NCBI GenBank assembly: GCA_017615125.1
Contig: JAGAAS010000076.1
Coordinates: 1 to 64,000, forward strand
Source: Bacteroidaceae bacterium
GTDB lineage: Bacteria; Bacteroidota; Bacteroidia; Bacteroidales; Bacteroidaceae
Direction: 5' to 3'
DNA: 64,000 nt
The position numbers and the translations under genes are program-made. This document shows, piece by piece, positions 34,121-43,603 of this stretch. The notes beneath the pieces are model-generated. The model was not told the DNA's origin. It did not search any database and was given only the letters and a program-made list of their open reading frames with translations. How positions within the stretch are numbered: the first letter of the stretch is position 1; every line of letters starts with the position of its first letter.

Positions 34121-34660
34121 ATGACTGAAAAGCGCATTTTCTCCCCCGAAACAGCCGACGAAACGGTGAGAGCCCTCTACCAGAGTGCTTTCCCCGAGGA
34201 GGAACAGATTCCTTGGGACGATTTGCTGCGCCTTGTGGCAACGATGCCTTTGGACTTCACGACGTACTACGAGGGAGACCTCTTTCTTGGCTTCACGATT
34301 GTCTATCCCCGCAAGTCGTTCAACTGGTTCTGGTACTTTGCTGTGCCCGAAGAGTTGCGCGGCAAGGGATATGGGCAACAGATACTCTCCCGATTGATAG
34401 AGAAATACAAGAGCAGCACAAACATCCTCGATATGGAATCGCCTGATCAACAATGCAATAACACCGAGCAACGCAGAAGGAGACATCATTTCTACCTGCG
34501 CAACGGCTTCCGCGATACGGGTGTAGGGCGCTCCTTCGCAGGTATCGACTATACCATCATGCTGATGGGAGAAGGCACGTTCACTATGAAGGATTATGAC
34601 GATATCATCAACGAGCTGAGGGCTTTCTGGGAGGCAATGCCTGGAGGAGAGGAAGCATAA
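34121..34660 (+). CDS. GNAT family N-acetyltransferase
   Basis: 179 residues. The acetyl-CoA site is in YFAVPEELRGKGYGQQILSRLI (the R-G-K-G-Y-G type motif A), preceded by beta strands LFLGFTIVYP and followed by FYLRNGFRDTGVGRSFAGIDY, typical of motif B. The start MTEKRIFSPETADETVRALY fits the usual short N-terminal helix. The acceptor is unknown. It starts 12 bases after the A1S_2505-like gene and ends 31 bases before a hairpin that also serves the tRNA on the opposite strand. Confidence 0.8.
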   Translation: MTEKRIFSPETADETVRALYQSAFPEEEQIPWDDLLRLVATMPLDFTTYYEGDLFLGFTIVYPRKSFNWFWYFAVPEELRGKGYGQQILSRLIEKYKSSTNILDMESPDQQCNNTEQRRRRHHFYLRNGFRDTGVGRSFAGIDYTIMLMGEGTFTMKDYDDIINELRAFWEAMPGGEEA

Positions 34661-34691
34661 GAGGCTTAGGGAAAAACACGTCACAAGGAGC

Positions 34692-34726
34692 AAAAAAAGA
34701 CGCCGACACCTCTCGGGATGTCGGCG
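34692..34726 (-). terminator. Terminator of the tRNA-Leu(TAA) transcript
   Basis: On the minus strand CGCCGACA (34726-34719) pairs with TGTCGGCG (34708-34701) and is followed by a run of seven Ts (34698-34692). It could act in both directions. Confidence 0.75.
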
Positions 34727-34764
34727 CTGTTTGTCTGATGCATTTCCTGCTGTGGCTTTCTGAG

Positions 34765-34850
34765 TACTCGAAGTGGGACTTGAACCCACACGCCCATTAC
34801 TGGGCAAGGGATTTTAAGTCCCTCGTGTCTACCGATTCCACCATTCGAGC
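34765..34850 (-). tRNA. tRNA-Leu (anticodon TAA)
   Basis: On the minus strand the acceptor stem GCTCGAA pairs with TTCGAGT (first pair G-T); the anticodon arm GGGACTTAAAATCCC shows anticodon TAA; a long variable arm and the T arm with GGTTCAAGTCC are present; the discriminator is A and CCA is not encoded. It has a good promoter upstream and a terminator downstream, so it forms its own transcript. Confidence 0.95.
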
Positions 34851-34876
34851 AGACGCCTTTCGTGTGAACTGCGGGG

Positions 34877-34908
34877 CAAAAGTAATCACTTTTTGCGACT
34901 TGCACAAA
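34877..34908 (-). promoter_or_regulatory. Promoter of tRNA-Leu(TAA)
   Basis: On the minus strand TTTG (34908-34905), 20 bases, TACTTTTG (34884-34877), leaving about 26 bases to the mature tRNA 5' end. Confidence 0.65.
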
Positions 34909-34963
34909 GGAAGGCTTTCTTTTTTTAGCCCTCGCGCTCAAAAAAGGCTGGGAAGCATTCGCG

Positions 34964-37900
34964 TCACGAACGATTCGCTTCTCCTGCATTATCAAAGATA
35001 ATGTCGCTGACGGAGAACACACCCAAATGATTAGGATTCAGACGTTGTGCCTCCGACAGATAGCTCCGAGCGGAAGGAGCGTTGCCCAATCCCCACTCTC
35101 CCAGCGAGAGCATGAAGAGGCAATGGATGCGGTTGAGGGTATTCAGATTGTCATCCCAAACGGTAAGCTCCGGAAGAGAAACGGCAAAGTAATCCATTAC
35201 TACCTCGTCGTCGAGATGAGCCAGCCCATAGTCCTTCAGCTGGGTGAACTTCTCGCGCGCTTCGCTCTCTCTTCCCAATGCGCGCAGAGCCAGCCCCTGA
35301 TAGAAAATCTTCTCGGGCGGAGCATCGTAATAATACATCGCAGCTGTAGGCTGGAGCTCTCCTTGAGAAGCCTTCACCCAGCATTCTTTAGCCTGCCCTT
35401 TCTCTCCTTTTCTGCGATAGGCCAAACCGAGATAGAAATAGATGTCCTGCTCCTGCGCGCCTATCAGCTTACCTTCGCCCAAGTGCTCCGGATAGACTTG
35501 ACATTCCTTGAGCAGAAGGATAGCCTCATCATAGTGATGAAGACGTATGGCCTTCTTTGCCCTTTCGATGCGGGCCAGCTGGTACTGAGCGGTAACCTTT
35601 CCTTCGCCTCCCTCCCAGGGGTGGAAACGATGGCTATCAAGCAGAGCAGCAGCTTCTTCGTGCCGACGCAAGAGATTCAGCAAAGTAATCTCTTCCAGAT
35701 ATAAATCGTCGCGTTGCAGCACCAAAGCATGATGCTGACGCAGGAGAGCCAAGCGTTTCTCGTGCGCTGTCCCCAAGCGCTTGTAGAGCTGATCCAGCTC
35801 CATCAGCACTCTTGCGTCGGAAGTGTCGAGCGAAAAAGCGCGCTCCATACACGCAAGAGCCTTCCGGCTGTCTTGTTCCTTATTATAATATGCCAAAGCA
35901 AGATTTCGCCAAACGGTAGGGAACGACAGGTTCAGTTGAGCAGAGCGTTCCCAGCTTTCCACAGCACAATCATACTGACGCTTGTCGTACCACAGATTTC
36001 CCAAGAGGAACGCTGCTTTCGCATCCTCAGAAGGGGCTCCCTGCAGCATAACGATAGCCTCAAGACGATTGGGGAAGACGCAAGCGACGCTCTGAGACGA
36101 TGCCTTCGCATAATCGCCAGCATAATAGTAGCTCATGATGTTTGTGGCTCCCTCCTCTTCTGCCATTTGCCAGACAAAGGCCTCCTCTTCGTGCAGCCCT
36201 GCAGCCTGAAAGTCCAAAGCCAATTCCTGGTAATTGTGCGCATCGCGGCGTAGGAGACGAGCCAGTTCTTCTCTGCCCTCTCCTGTCAGCAGCACGATTT
36301 CGAGCCGACAACCATAGTTGAACGCATCCAGGCGAAGAGACTCCTTGGCAAAAGCCAAAGCTTCCTCCGTACGATGCAAACGACGCAGGATGGCGGTTCT
36401 GAGCGCACGTGCCTTGTGGTTATGCCAGTTTCGTGCCAAAGAATGGTCTATCTCATCCAGAGCATCTTCCAGACGGTTTTGTCTGATGCTGATTTGTGCG
36501 CAGGCAAAATACCCGACATCCTGCCAAGCGGCATTCCACGTGGCTTTGTAGAACCATTTGTATGCCTCATCCAACAGATAATCCGAGTTTCCTTTCTCAG
36601 CCAAAACGCTTGCCTCCCTCCATTGCCAATAAAGGCAAAGACCCAGGTTGTAAAGAGGCTCCCCGTCGTAAGGATTAAGGTTCCGTTTCTGCAAAACACG
36701 CACAGCTGTCCTCAGGAAAGGCTCTGATTTTCCGAAACGCCCGCGCCGCAAGTACCAAAGCCCTACGGCGTTGTTGTTGCGCACATCCTGCGGATCACGA
36801 CGCAAGGCCTCCGTATAATAATCCAATGCGCACCAAGTAGCATGACGGTATTGCTCCAAGTGCAATCCCGTCAGGTAGAGTTGCTCGCACGTATCTATCT
36901 GCTCTGGCTTGAGAGCTGCTTCCGCCGGTTCTGGAACAGGATTGTCTGATTCCTCGGATGCACGCGCTACCAGCTTATTCACTACCAGCTCGAGAACTTC
37001 AAAAGGAACCGATTCGACAGGCACCTTCTTTTCGTAAACATGCTCGGGAGAAAGCACGCACTCTTCGGTAAAGAGGTTCTCCCCTCCTCTTGTACGAAGT
37101 TCAATATGACATTGCTGACGCGATGTAGCAAAAGCCATCAAACGAGCAAAAAGCCTTCCGCCTTCTCCCCTTTCCGGCAGCAGATTCAGGACTAAGTCGC
37201 GAGAAGCGTTCTTGACTATTCCCAGCTCTCTGTAAGGGAAGAAATACTGCACGAACGATTTCTCCTCGTAGGGCATCAGCCAGGAGAAATCGGGCTGGTT
37301 CTCCGTATAGACGCCTGCCATCAATTCGATGTAAGGCCCATCCTCATCCGTCAGGTTCCTATCCCAAGCCCTGCCGAAATCGCCGTTTCCCCACGTCCAC
37401 TGCTTCTTTCCCGGGCTGACATGATGGTTTGCCACATGCAGCATTCCACATCGGGTGTCATTCTCATAACCTCCCTCGAAGTTATACTCGCTATGTGCCA
37501 CCATATAGGACGTCGGCACAGGAATATTCCGATAATTAGAAATGTCAACGCCTGCGCTATAGTCCACTTTGTAATAGGTTCCCGTTGCGATAGGGAATGT
37601 GCTCACAGCCCGTTTTCCATGATCGAACACCGCATTCACATCGGGAGGAAAGACACTCTGATAATCGTCTCCTACCTTCACCGCGGGATTGGCCCACCAA
37701 AGGAAAGTCTGCGGAATCTCCGTAGGATTATAAAGCTTGCTTCGTATCTCCAGGTACGCACATCCCGGGCGAAGCGTGAATCCTGCCATTCCCTTCTGAT
37801 GGAACATCCGCTCACGCTCATTACACCAGACGGTGATGCTCCCGTCTTCATTCTCCTCAATAGCAGAGTCAACAGGCATGAATGTGCTAGGGCGATGATG

Positions 37901-38257
37901 CTGAGGCCAATTGAATTCGATTCCACCGCTAATCCAAGGCCCAGCCAATCCCACAAGCGCGGGTTTTATTACCTGATTGTAATAGATAAAATGCCGCTGG
38001 GCTATCTTGTCGTAAGCCATTTGAACACGCCCTCCCAAGTCGGGAAGAAGCATCACTTTGAGGTATTCGTTCTCAAGCCAGATGGCGTTGTATGCATGAT
38101 CCGTTTTCTTGTCAGAAATAGATTCGATGACAGGATAAGGATAGACGACACCGCTGCTTCCCTGATAGACACGCCTTTCCAAGAAGATCGGATTCTTCTC
38201 TTCGCTTCCTACCTCATACGTTGAAATGACTACCTTCTCCCTCCAAGCCTTTACCAT
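34964..38257 (-). CDS. DUF5107 / TPR-repeat protein, probable glycan-active or -binding
   Basis: 1097 residues from the ATG at 38257. The first 400 residues (with AIWLENEYLKVMLLPDLGGRV, SGGIEFNWPQHH and WTWGNGDFGRAWDRNL) follow the DUF5107 pattern, which has the look of an aldose-epimerase-like beta-sandwich; the remainder is a long chain of TPR-like helices. DUF5107 proteins occur beside carbohydrate genes, but the reaction is unknown to me. The start is chosen over a longer frame (to 38380) because the extra 41 residues overlap the upstream sugar-porter gene and look non-native. No signal peptide is seen, so it probably acts in the cytoplasm. The gene starts 23 bases after the MFS gene stop, so the two are an operon. 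Confidence 0.7.
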   Translation of the reverse strand: MVKAWREKVVISTYEVGSEEKNPIFLERRVYQGSSGVVYPYPVIESISDKKTDHAYNAIWLENEYLKVMLLPDLGGRVQMAYDKIAQRHFIYYNQVIKPALVGLAGPWISGGIEFNWPQHHRPSTFMPVDSAIEENEDGSITVWCNERERMFHQKGMAGFTLRPGCAYLEIRSKLYNPTEIPQTFLWWANPAVKVGDDYQSVFPPDVNAVFDHGKRAVSTFPIATGTYYKVDYSAGVDISNYRNIPVPTSYMVAHSEYNFEGGYENDTRCGMLHVANHHVSPGKKQWTWGNGDFGRAWDRNLTDEDGPYIELMAGVYTENQPDFSWLMPYEEKSFVQYFFPYRELGIVKNASRDLVLNLLPERGEGGRLFARLMAFATSRQQCHIELRTRGGENLFTEECVLSPEHVYEKKVPVESVPFEVLELVVNKLVARASEESDNPVPEPAEAALKPEQIDTCEQLYLTGLHLEQYRHATWCALDYYTEALRRDPQDVRNNNAVGLWYLRRGRFGKSEPFLRTAVRVLQKRNLNPYDGEPLYNLGLCLYWQWREASVLAEKGNSDYLLDEAYKWFYKATWNAAWQDVGYFACAQISIRQNRLEDALDEIDHSLARNWHNHKARALRTAILRRLHRTEEALAFAKESLRLDAFNYGCRLEIVLLTGEGREELARLLRRDAHNYQELALDFQAAGLHEEEAFVWQMAEEEGATNIMSYYYAGDYAKASSQSVACVFPNRLEAIVMLQGAPSEDAKAAFLLGNLWYDKRQYDCAVESWERSAQLNLSFPTVWRNLALAYYNKEQDSRKALACMERAFSLDTSDARVLMELDQLYKRLGTAHEKRLALLRQHHALVLQRDDLYLEEITLLNLLRRHEEAAALLDSHRFHPWEGGEGKVTAQYQLARIERAKKAIRLHHYDEAILLLKECQVYPEHLGEGKLIGAQEQDIYFYLGLAYRRKGEKGQAKECWVKASQGELQPTAAMYYYDAPPEKIFYQGLALRALGRESEAREKFTQLKDYGLAHLDDEVVMDYFAVSLPELTVWDDNLNTLNRIHCLFMLSLGEWGLGNAPSARSYLSEAQRLNPNHLGVFSVSDIIFDNAGEANRS

Positions 38258-38280
38258 ATTCGTTGATTCCTTTTTAGACT

Positions 38281-39606
38281 CTATTCCGTTTTCTTTATCA
38301 TCAAACTCTCCATCTCCTCCAGCGTCTTTCCTTTTGTCTCGGGACAACGCAAGAACAAGTAGATGAAGCTGCACAAGCATACGCCACTATATATCCAGAA
38401 GGTACCATACGTGCCAAGAGCGCGGTTCATGGAAGGGAACGTGAACGTAAGCGTGCAGCATCCCACCCACAGAGCAAACGTGCAGACAGCCATAGCGACA
38501 CCTCTTATCCTATTGGGGAAAATCTCGCTGAGGAGCACCCAAGTAATCGGCCCAAGCGTCATAGCGTAGCAGCTGATAGCCAGCACAACCAACACCACCA
38601 TAAAAATGCCTGTCACGTGAAAATAGTAACAAAAGCCCAGAATCAGATAGATAATTCCAAGCCCCCCGGCGCCTATCAGCATAAGCTTTCGACGCCCCCA
38701 TTTCTCTACAGTATAGATGGCAACGAAGGTAAACAGCACGTTAGCAATGCCTGTGATGACGATATTGATGAACATCATATTCACGTCGAACCCTGCTGCC
38801 ACGAAAATCTCCTGCGCATAGTTGAAGATGACATTCGTCCCGCACCATTGCTGGAAAACGGCAATGATGAGTCCCAGCAGCAAGACGCGCGAATACTTGT
38901 GTGAAAACAGCTCCGCCAATCCTGCCGGCTGCTGTGTGAGCCCCTTCTCGTGGCTTTGCTCCTTCATCGCCAGATAGCGCGGGCTCTCCGGTATGATGAA
39001 GCCCAGCACGAGGAACAAAGCCGCAGGGATGCTCTCGGCCCAGAACATCCAGCGCCAGCCCCATTGCCCGTTCCAAGTATCGACGATAGCGACGGAGTCC
39101 GTCGTCTTCTGCGCCAGCAACAGGTTGATAATCTGCGCAGCAAGGATGCCCAGCACGATAGTCATCTGGTTGAGGCTTACCAGGCGCCCCCTTCTGTCGG
39201 CAGGAGCAACCTCAGCGATGTACATAGGCGAAAGCGCGGAAGCCAACCCGATGCCCATACCTCCCCAGAAGCGGGCAAGGTTGAAGAGCACGAAGTTGTT
39301 GAATGCGCCCGTAGCCAAAGCAGATGTCAGGAACAGGACAGCAGCCATAATCAGCAAAGGCTTCCGCCCGTATCTGTCGGCCAACATGCCTGCCAGCATC
39401 GCTCCCACCAGGCAGCCGATGTTAGCTGTCGTCATAGCAACACCTTGCATAATGGGATTATCGGCAATGCCGAAGAATGCCTCATAAAAAGGTTTGGCTC
39501 CGCCTATTACTACCCAGTCGTAGCCAAAAAGCAAGCCGCCCAGCGCGGCAACCGTGCAGATGAAATAGAGGGACGGCTTATGTTGGTTCTTTTTCATTCC
39601 TGACAT
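38281..39606 (-). CDS. Sugar porter family MFS transporter (XylE-like)
   Basis: 441 residues with 12 membrane helices. It shows the sugar-porter signatures: GLLFGYDWVVIGGAKPF in helix 1, DRYGRKPLLI between helices 2 and 3, PESPRYLAM after helix 6, KWGRRKLMLIGAGG between 8 and 9, and PETKGKTLEEME after helix 12. The family imports pentoses and hexoses with protons. It sits between a large degradative locus and the DUF5107 protein, so it probably moves a monosaccharide released by that locus into the cell. A second ATG three codons on (MKKNQ) is an alternative start. Confidence 0.88.
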   Translation of the reverse strand: MSGMKKNQHKPSLYFICTVAALGGLLFGYDWVVIGGAKPFYEAFFGIADNPIMQGVAMTTANIGCLVGAMLAGMLADRYGRKPLLIMAAVLFLTSALATGAFNNFVLFNLARFWGGMGIGLASALSPMYIAEVAPADRRGRLVSLNQMTIVLGILAAQIINLLLAQKTTDSVAIVDTWNGQWGWRWMFWAESIPAALFLVLGFIIPESPRYLAMKEQSHEKGLTQQPAGLAELFSHKYSRVLLLGLIIAVFQQWCGTNVIFNYAQEIFVAAGFDVNMMFINIVITGIANVLFTFVAIYTVEKWGRRKLMLIGAGGLGIIYLILGFCYYFHVTGIFMVVLVVLAISCYAMTLGPITWVLLSEIFPNRIRGVAMAVCTFALWVGCCTLTFTFPSMNRALGTYGTFWIYSGVCLCSFIYLFLRCPETKGKTLEEMESLMIKKTE

Positions 39607-39629
39607 ATCTTTTGAGCTTTCGGTTTTTT

Positions 39630-39735
39630 CGAGAACAAATAAAAATTTTTCGAGAAGGGAAAAATTTTTTTTCTTTCTACATACGGCGAGATTCTTTCTT
39701 CATACGGCGAGATTCCTTCTCGAAAAAAAATCCTT
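39630..39735. repeat. Dispersed repeat copy with duplicated core
   Basis: The core CATACGGCGAGAT occurs twice, at 39680-39692 and 39701-39713, exactly 21 bases apart, each preceded by CTTTCT(A/T). It is flanked by AAATTTTTCGAGAAGGGAAA on the left and TCCTTCTCGAAAAAAAA on the right. It fills the gap between the Rieske-like gene and the sugar porter; no promoter box was found for the porter. Confidence 0.7.
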
Positions 39736-39793
39736 CCTTTTCCTTATCGTTTTTTCCTTTGTCGGAAGCGTGACATCGGTTCTCTCCCTTTCC

Positions 39794-40315
39794 TTAGTTG
39801 TGAACAAACAGAGTGCCTGCGCTTGACTGGGTGACACGATATCTATAAAGAGGTCTCCCGCTTCCCGAGACGATGATTCCTCCGTTGTTCAAATCATACA
39901 CATTGTCGCACAAAGGGCACGATGCCTTTCCCTGCTCATCCATTTCCAGCCGCGCCGCAGCTCTGTCGCAAGCGGGGCACGCCAAGTCGTAGGCATAATA
40001 GGCAGTACCATCATTAAAATAGGGCTGCCCGATGATGAGCCCAGCCAGCCCGAAGGAGAAAGAACGTCGCTCCGTTTCCGAGAGAGCCACTTCGGCTGAC
40101 TTCCCCGTGAGGGAGGTGACTGTGACTGACGCATGATTGGACTTGGGGCGGATACAGATAAACTGCCCCATGCTGGCAACCTGGTTGAAAGGGGCATAGG
40201 TGATGTCGACGGAATAGGTGACAGGATATTGCGTGCAAAACTCCTGATAGCTTTCCGTGCACCCCATCAACAGGAACGTCGCGAGGAAGAGAAGAAGGGA
40301 GAAAGTTCGTCTCAT
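39794..40315 (-). CDS. Rieske-like lipoprotein with four-cysteine site
   Basis: 173 residues. Lipobox FLLMGC with Cys19. The second half reads YYAYDLACPACDRAA (Cys113, Cys116) and ASCPLCDNVYDLNNGG (Cys133, Cys136), then GSGRPLYRYRV. The order and the end resemble a Rieske ferredoxin domain, but the two histidine ligands are not there; the site is instead CPxC and CPxC, which would suit a zinc or a rubredoxin-like iron site. Function unknown. Its start overlaps the stop of the DUF4450 gene by four bases (ATGA, 40312-40315), so it is the last gene of the utilization operon. Confidence 0.65.
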   Translation of the reverse strand: MRRTFSLLLFLATFLLMGCTESYQEFCTQYPVTYSVDITYAPFNQVASMGQFICIRPKSNHASVTVTSLTGKSAEVALSETERRSFSFGLAGLIIGQPYFNDGTAYYAYDLACPACDRAAARLEMDEQGKASCPLCDNVYDLNNGGIIVSGSGRPLYRYRVTQSSAGTLFVHN

Positions 40316-43300
40316 CGTTGCAAAGTAACACCCATCAATCCGACAACCACATCGTTGGACAACGCCTCCAGTTCGAGCATCAACAGCCGCTTCGAGGGAT
40401 TGAGGCGCAAGTCGAGAAACTCTGCCGCTCCTCCCGGAATCTGAGCGCCGAAGACTCCTGAGACGTTCGTATCTATTGTACGCACCACTTCGTTCGTATG
40501 GGGCTGCGACATCTCCTTTGCCGATTCACCCGCGCTGAGCACACGCGAAACCTCGCCCGTTTGCAACATCATGCGCCAAGGACGATATCCGCGCAGGTTG
40601 AAAGCCAGCCCGTCGTCGTAATAGTCCTGCTCGATGGGGCACCAGTTGTAGGGGTTGACGAGCAGCAACGTGTCGGCCGTTCCGTCGGAATAGGCTATGC
40701 GCAACTGGGCATTCGCAATCTGGCTCTGCATAGCGTTGGTGGTGCCGACAAGCATCACATAAGCGTGGGAAGCCTGCCCGGACAAAGGGACATACGCCTT
40801 CGAGGGGAAGTTGCTCCACAAAGAGGTAAACAGAACGTTGTTTCCCTCCGTAGCAACAGAGAACGGAACATTCATAGGCGTCTGCAGCACAGATGATTTC
40901 CGCACAGCCTCATCGCGCACCTCAAAAGTCATATTCGGATGACACCAGTCGCCTATCCCGGTAACAGGCATCTCCAGAGAGGTAACAGACGGACGAGGAG
41001 AGAGGTAACGGGGCTTGAAGATATTCGTCACAGAATCGTTGTAGAGCCCATCCATAATAATAGGATCAAGAGCTGCCATTCTGACATCCTCAAAATCTCC
41101 CATAACAACCGAACCGAACTCAGGCTCTGCTGAAGGCTTATTGACAGCAGGACGAGTCCACTTCATGAGTCCTTGTTCAACCTCATGAGGCAAACCGTCT
41201 TCAGAAAGACTTCCATCGATAACGGTTCCTGCCCAATGAATGACAACCTCGAAGTCGCCCTTTTCTTTCAAGAAAATAGGAATCTCCACCATCGGGAAGC
41301 CCACAGCATCGGATGCCAGCTGCCACGAAGCCTTGTTCCCGTTGATATAGACCGAAGACAAATAGTCGTAATAAGCACGCAAACGAAGCATCACGACATC
41401 GGCACGGAAATTCTCTGCCAGATGGATTTTATATGTCTCGGTAGCCCCTATGCGCTGGAAGCTATAGGAGATATCGGGAGATTCAAGCGCTGCAGCTTCC
41501 CAGGCTGCCGGGAAACCAGGCTGGAGGACTATGATATCGTTGAGCCTGTCGGGAAGAACACCATAAAGTCCCTGAATGAGGGCTCGTGAAGCCACGCCTA
41601 TCACGTCGCCAAAGTCCCGATAGCACTCAGCACGCGCCACATCGTACTTTGATATCTGCCCAAAGTTTGCAGGACTCTTCCCGAAGTACATTCCGTCAAG
41701 AACGGCGGCGCGCAACAGCTCGTAGCCTTCCTCGTAACGGGAAGCCTGCCAATAAGCAAGGGCGGTATTCAGCACTTCAGCGAAAGCCACATTATTCGTG
41801 CTCCAGCCATAAGGCTGCCAAGAAGTAGTGGAAATCGTATAGACGGAGTCGTAGACGATTTCTCCCTTATCGTTTTTGCAAACGACAGGAATGTGAGGTA
41901 TCTCACGGTCAATATACTGCGTGCTGCGGTAATTCATCAACGGAGTGCCCACTTCGCTATCGATAGCGTTGTAAACCGTCCACACTCCCGGCGTCGTATG
42001 AAGCCTTTGCAAGCCCATCTTATCGCGGCATTCTGCCCATACGCCTTTTTCATCATCCCAAAGCGTTGCTGCAACAGCATCCTGAATGCGCTGAGCCTCA
42101 GCTTGATAATAAGCCGCTTTTGTGCGCTCACCCAAGCCTTCCGCAATAACGGCAGCAAGCTTGTTGGCACGATAGTTAAATGCTGTAGAATGCGTGACAT
42201 CCCCTCCACTATAATATAGTCCGTCGCTAGCCCAGATACAACAGTAAGCATCGTAGAGTCCGTCTCCATCCGAATCAAAGTTGCGCTTCTCCCATTCAAG
42301 AGAACGTTCAATGACTGGGAATATCGAGCGGGCGTAAGCCCAATCGCCCGTCCACTGAAGATGCCACAGAAGCTCATCGATGTAGTTGAGGTTCATGTCA
42401 TAGTGGCTCATCTGATCGGCTTTCTCTGGATTACGACAGATGTATCCGTTACTATACATCTGCGTGCCCCAACGCTTCTCCGCACGAGCAAGACCCATCG
42501 ATTCGTCTTGAGTAGGAGAAGGTATGGTAGGCTCTACTCCCGTAACTTGAGATGCCGCATAAGCATTGAAGTGAGAACGAGATCTCTCGTGCCAGCCAAG
42601 AACATCACCCACATAAGCAGCACGCCAACCAGCCAGCGGTGTTCGCCAGCCGACAGCTCCATGAAGCCAAGTCTTTCCATCCCAAATGCCATCGGCAGCT
42701 GCAACAAGAGCACCGCCCAATGTGTTGATGAGCGAATCGGGAGTAGTAAAGACGATACGCTCTGTAAGACTCTTCTGACGATCGGCCATCGATTCGTACA
42801 GCTGCGATAGACGAGCATAAGGAACGGTTGAGGCTGCTCCGATATAAACATAGGAACTTCCTCTTCCTATTTTCCACTCTGCATCAAGGACAGGAGCATT
42901 TTCCTGTAGATTATTCACTCGCAAGATAGCTCCCTGGGGGAAGCATCCTTGAATGGTTCGTACCCCATCTTTGGATGTCTGATTATAGGATACGGAGAAA
43001 GTATTGGCCTTCAAAGAATAGACATTTCCCACGCAGCCTTCAGCCGTAAGCGCAAAGGCATCTTCCGGATCTACACCCAAGTCGGCATTCCTGCTGTATC
43101 GTTTCCCAGAGACGCCGCCATAACGGACTCCAATACGCGTTGAAGAAGGCATGCCGACAAATTCCATCTTCCAAATGGCTCCATCATACTCATCGCAAGC
43201 ACGTGCCGTAAGCGTGATATGTCCTCCGCGGAACAAAGGATCAGAAATGATATATGTACGGGCAGCATCGCCATAATGGTTTTCTATATTCTTCGCATCG

Positions 43301-43578
43301 AGCAACGAAAGAGTAACCTTGTCAATTGTTATGGAAAAGGTAACATTGCCGCCCATACCAGGCATCCATAATCCGAATTCGGGCCCATCGGAAGTCTCCA
43401 GACGGAAAGCGGAAGGACCTCCGTAAAGAGCACGGGTAAAACGCATCTTGCCGTTTTCAACGACAAAATCTCGTCCATCGGGATGATAGACAGCATAAGC
43501 GGGGATAATTGAACCAATAACAATTATCGCAACCAATAATAAGAAGAAACGAAAAGAAACTTGTCTTAAACTTTTCAT
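40312..43578 (-). CDS. DUF4450 family secreted protein, putative (alpha/alpha)6 glycoside hydrolase
   Basis: 1088 residues from the ATG at 43578, which gives a good signal peptide (MKSLRQVSFRFFLLLVAIIV); a longer start at 43602 is possible. The N-terminal part has RFTRALYGGPSAFRLETSDG and MPGMGGNV, typical of DUF4450. The middle (about 330-720) is an (alpha/alpha)6-barrel-like region with LLWHLQWTGDWAYARSIFP, FDSDGDGLYDAYCCIW (calcium-like) and SWQPYGWSTNN, as in clans of glycosidases that cut rhamnosides or arabinosides; the C-terminal part is beta-rich. Catalytic residues cannot be assigned. It begins about 25 bases after the GH65-like gene, in the same operon. Confidence 0.65.
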   Translation of the reverse strand: MKSLRQVSFRFFLLLVAIIVIGSIIPAYAVYHPDGRDFVVENGKMRFTRALYGGPSAFRLETSDGPEFGLWMPGMGGNVTFSITIDKVTLSLLDAKNIENHYGDAARTYIISDPLFRGGHITLTARACDEYDGAIWKMEFVGMPSSTRIGVRYGGVSGKRYSRNADLGVDPEDAFALTAEGCVGNVYSLKANTFSVSYNQTSKDGVRTIQGCFPQGAILRVNNLQENAPVLDAEWKIGRGSSYVYIGAASTVPYARLSQLYESMADRQKSLTERIVFTTPDSLINTLGGALVAAADGIWDGKTWLHGAVGWRTPLAGWRAAYVGDVLGWHERSRSHFNAYAASQVTGVEPTIPSPTQDESMGLARAEKRWGTQMYSNGYICRNPEKADQMSHYDMNLNYIDELLWHLQWTGDWAYARSIFPVIERSLEWEKRNFDSDGDGLYDAYCCIWASDGLYYSGGDVTHSTAFNYRANKLAAVIAEGLGERTKAAYYQAEAQRIQDAVAATLWDDEKGVWAECRDKMGLQRLHTTPGVWTVYNAIDSEVGTPLMNYRSTQYIDREIPHIPVVCKNDKGEIVYDSVYTISTTSWQPYGWSTNNVAFAEVLNTALAYWQASRYEEGYELLRAAVLDGMYFGKSPANFGQISKYDVARAECYRDFGDVIGVASRALIQGLYGVLPDRLNDIIVLQPGFPAAWEAAALESPDISYSFQRIGATETYKIHLAENFRADVVMLRLRAYYDYLSSVYINGNKASWQLASDAVGFPMVEIPIFLKEKGDFEVVIHWAGTVIDGSLSEDGLPHEVEQGLMKWTRPAVNKPSAEPEFGSVVMGDFEDVRMAALDPIIMDGLYNDSVTNIFKPRYLSPRPSVTSLEMPVTGIGDWCHPNMTFEVRDEAVRKSSVLQTPMNVPFSVATEGNNVLFTSLWSNFPSKAYVPLSGQASHAYVMLVGTTNAMQSQIANAQLRIAYSDGTADTLLLVNPYNWCPIEQDYYDDGLAFNLRGYRPWRMMLQTGEVSRVLSAGESAKEMSQPHTNEVVRTIDTNVSGVFGAQIPGGAAEFLDLRLNPSKRLLMLELEALSNDVVVGLMGVTLQR

Positions 43579-43603
43579 AGCAACTACTGATTCCTTTATC
43601 ATT

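Noticed and set aside
38258..38380. Longer N-terminus of the DUF5107 protein
   Set aside because: It overlaps the 3' end of the sugar porter gene by 100 bases and is Lys/Asp-rich without similarity to the family.
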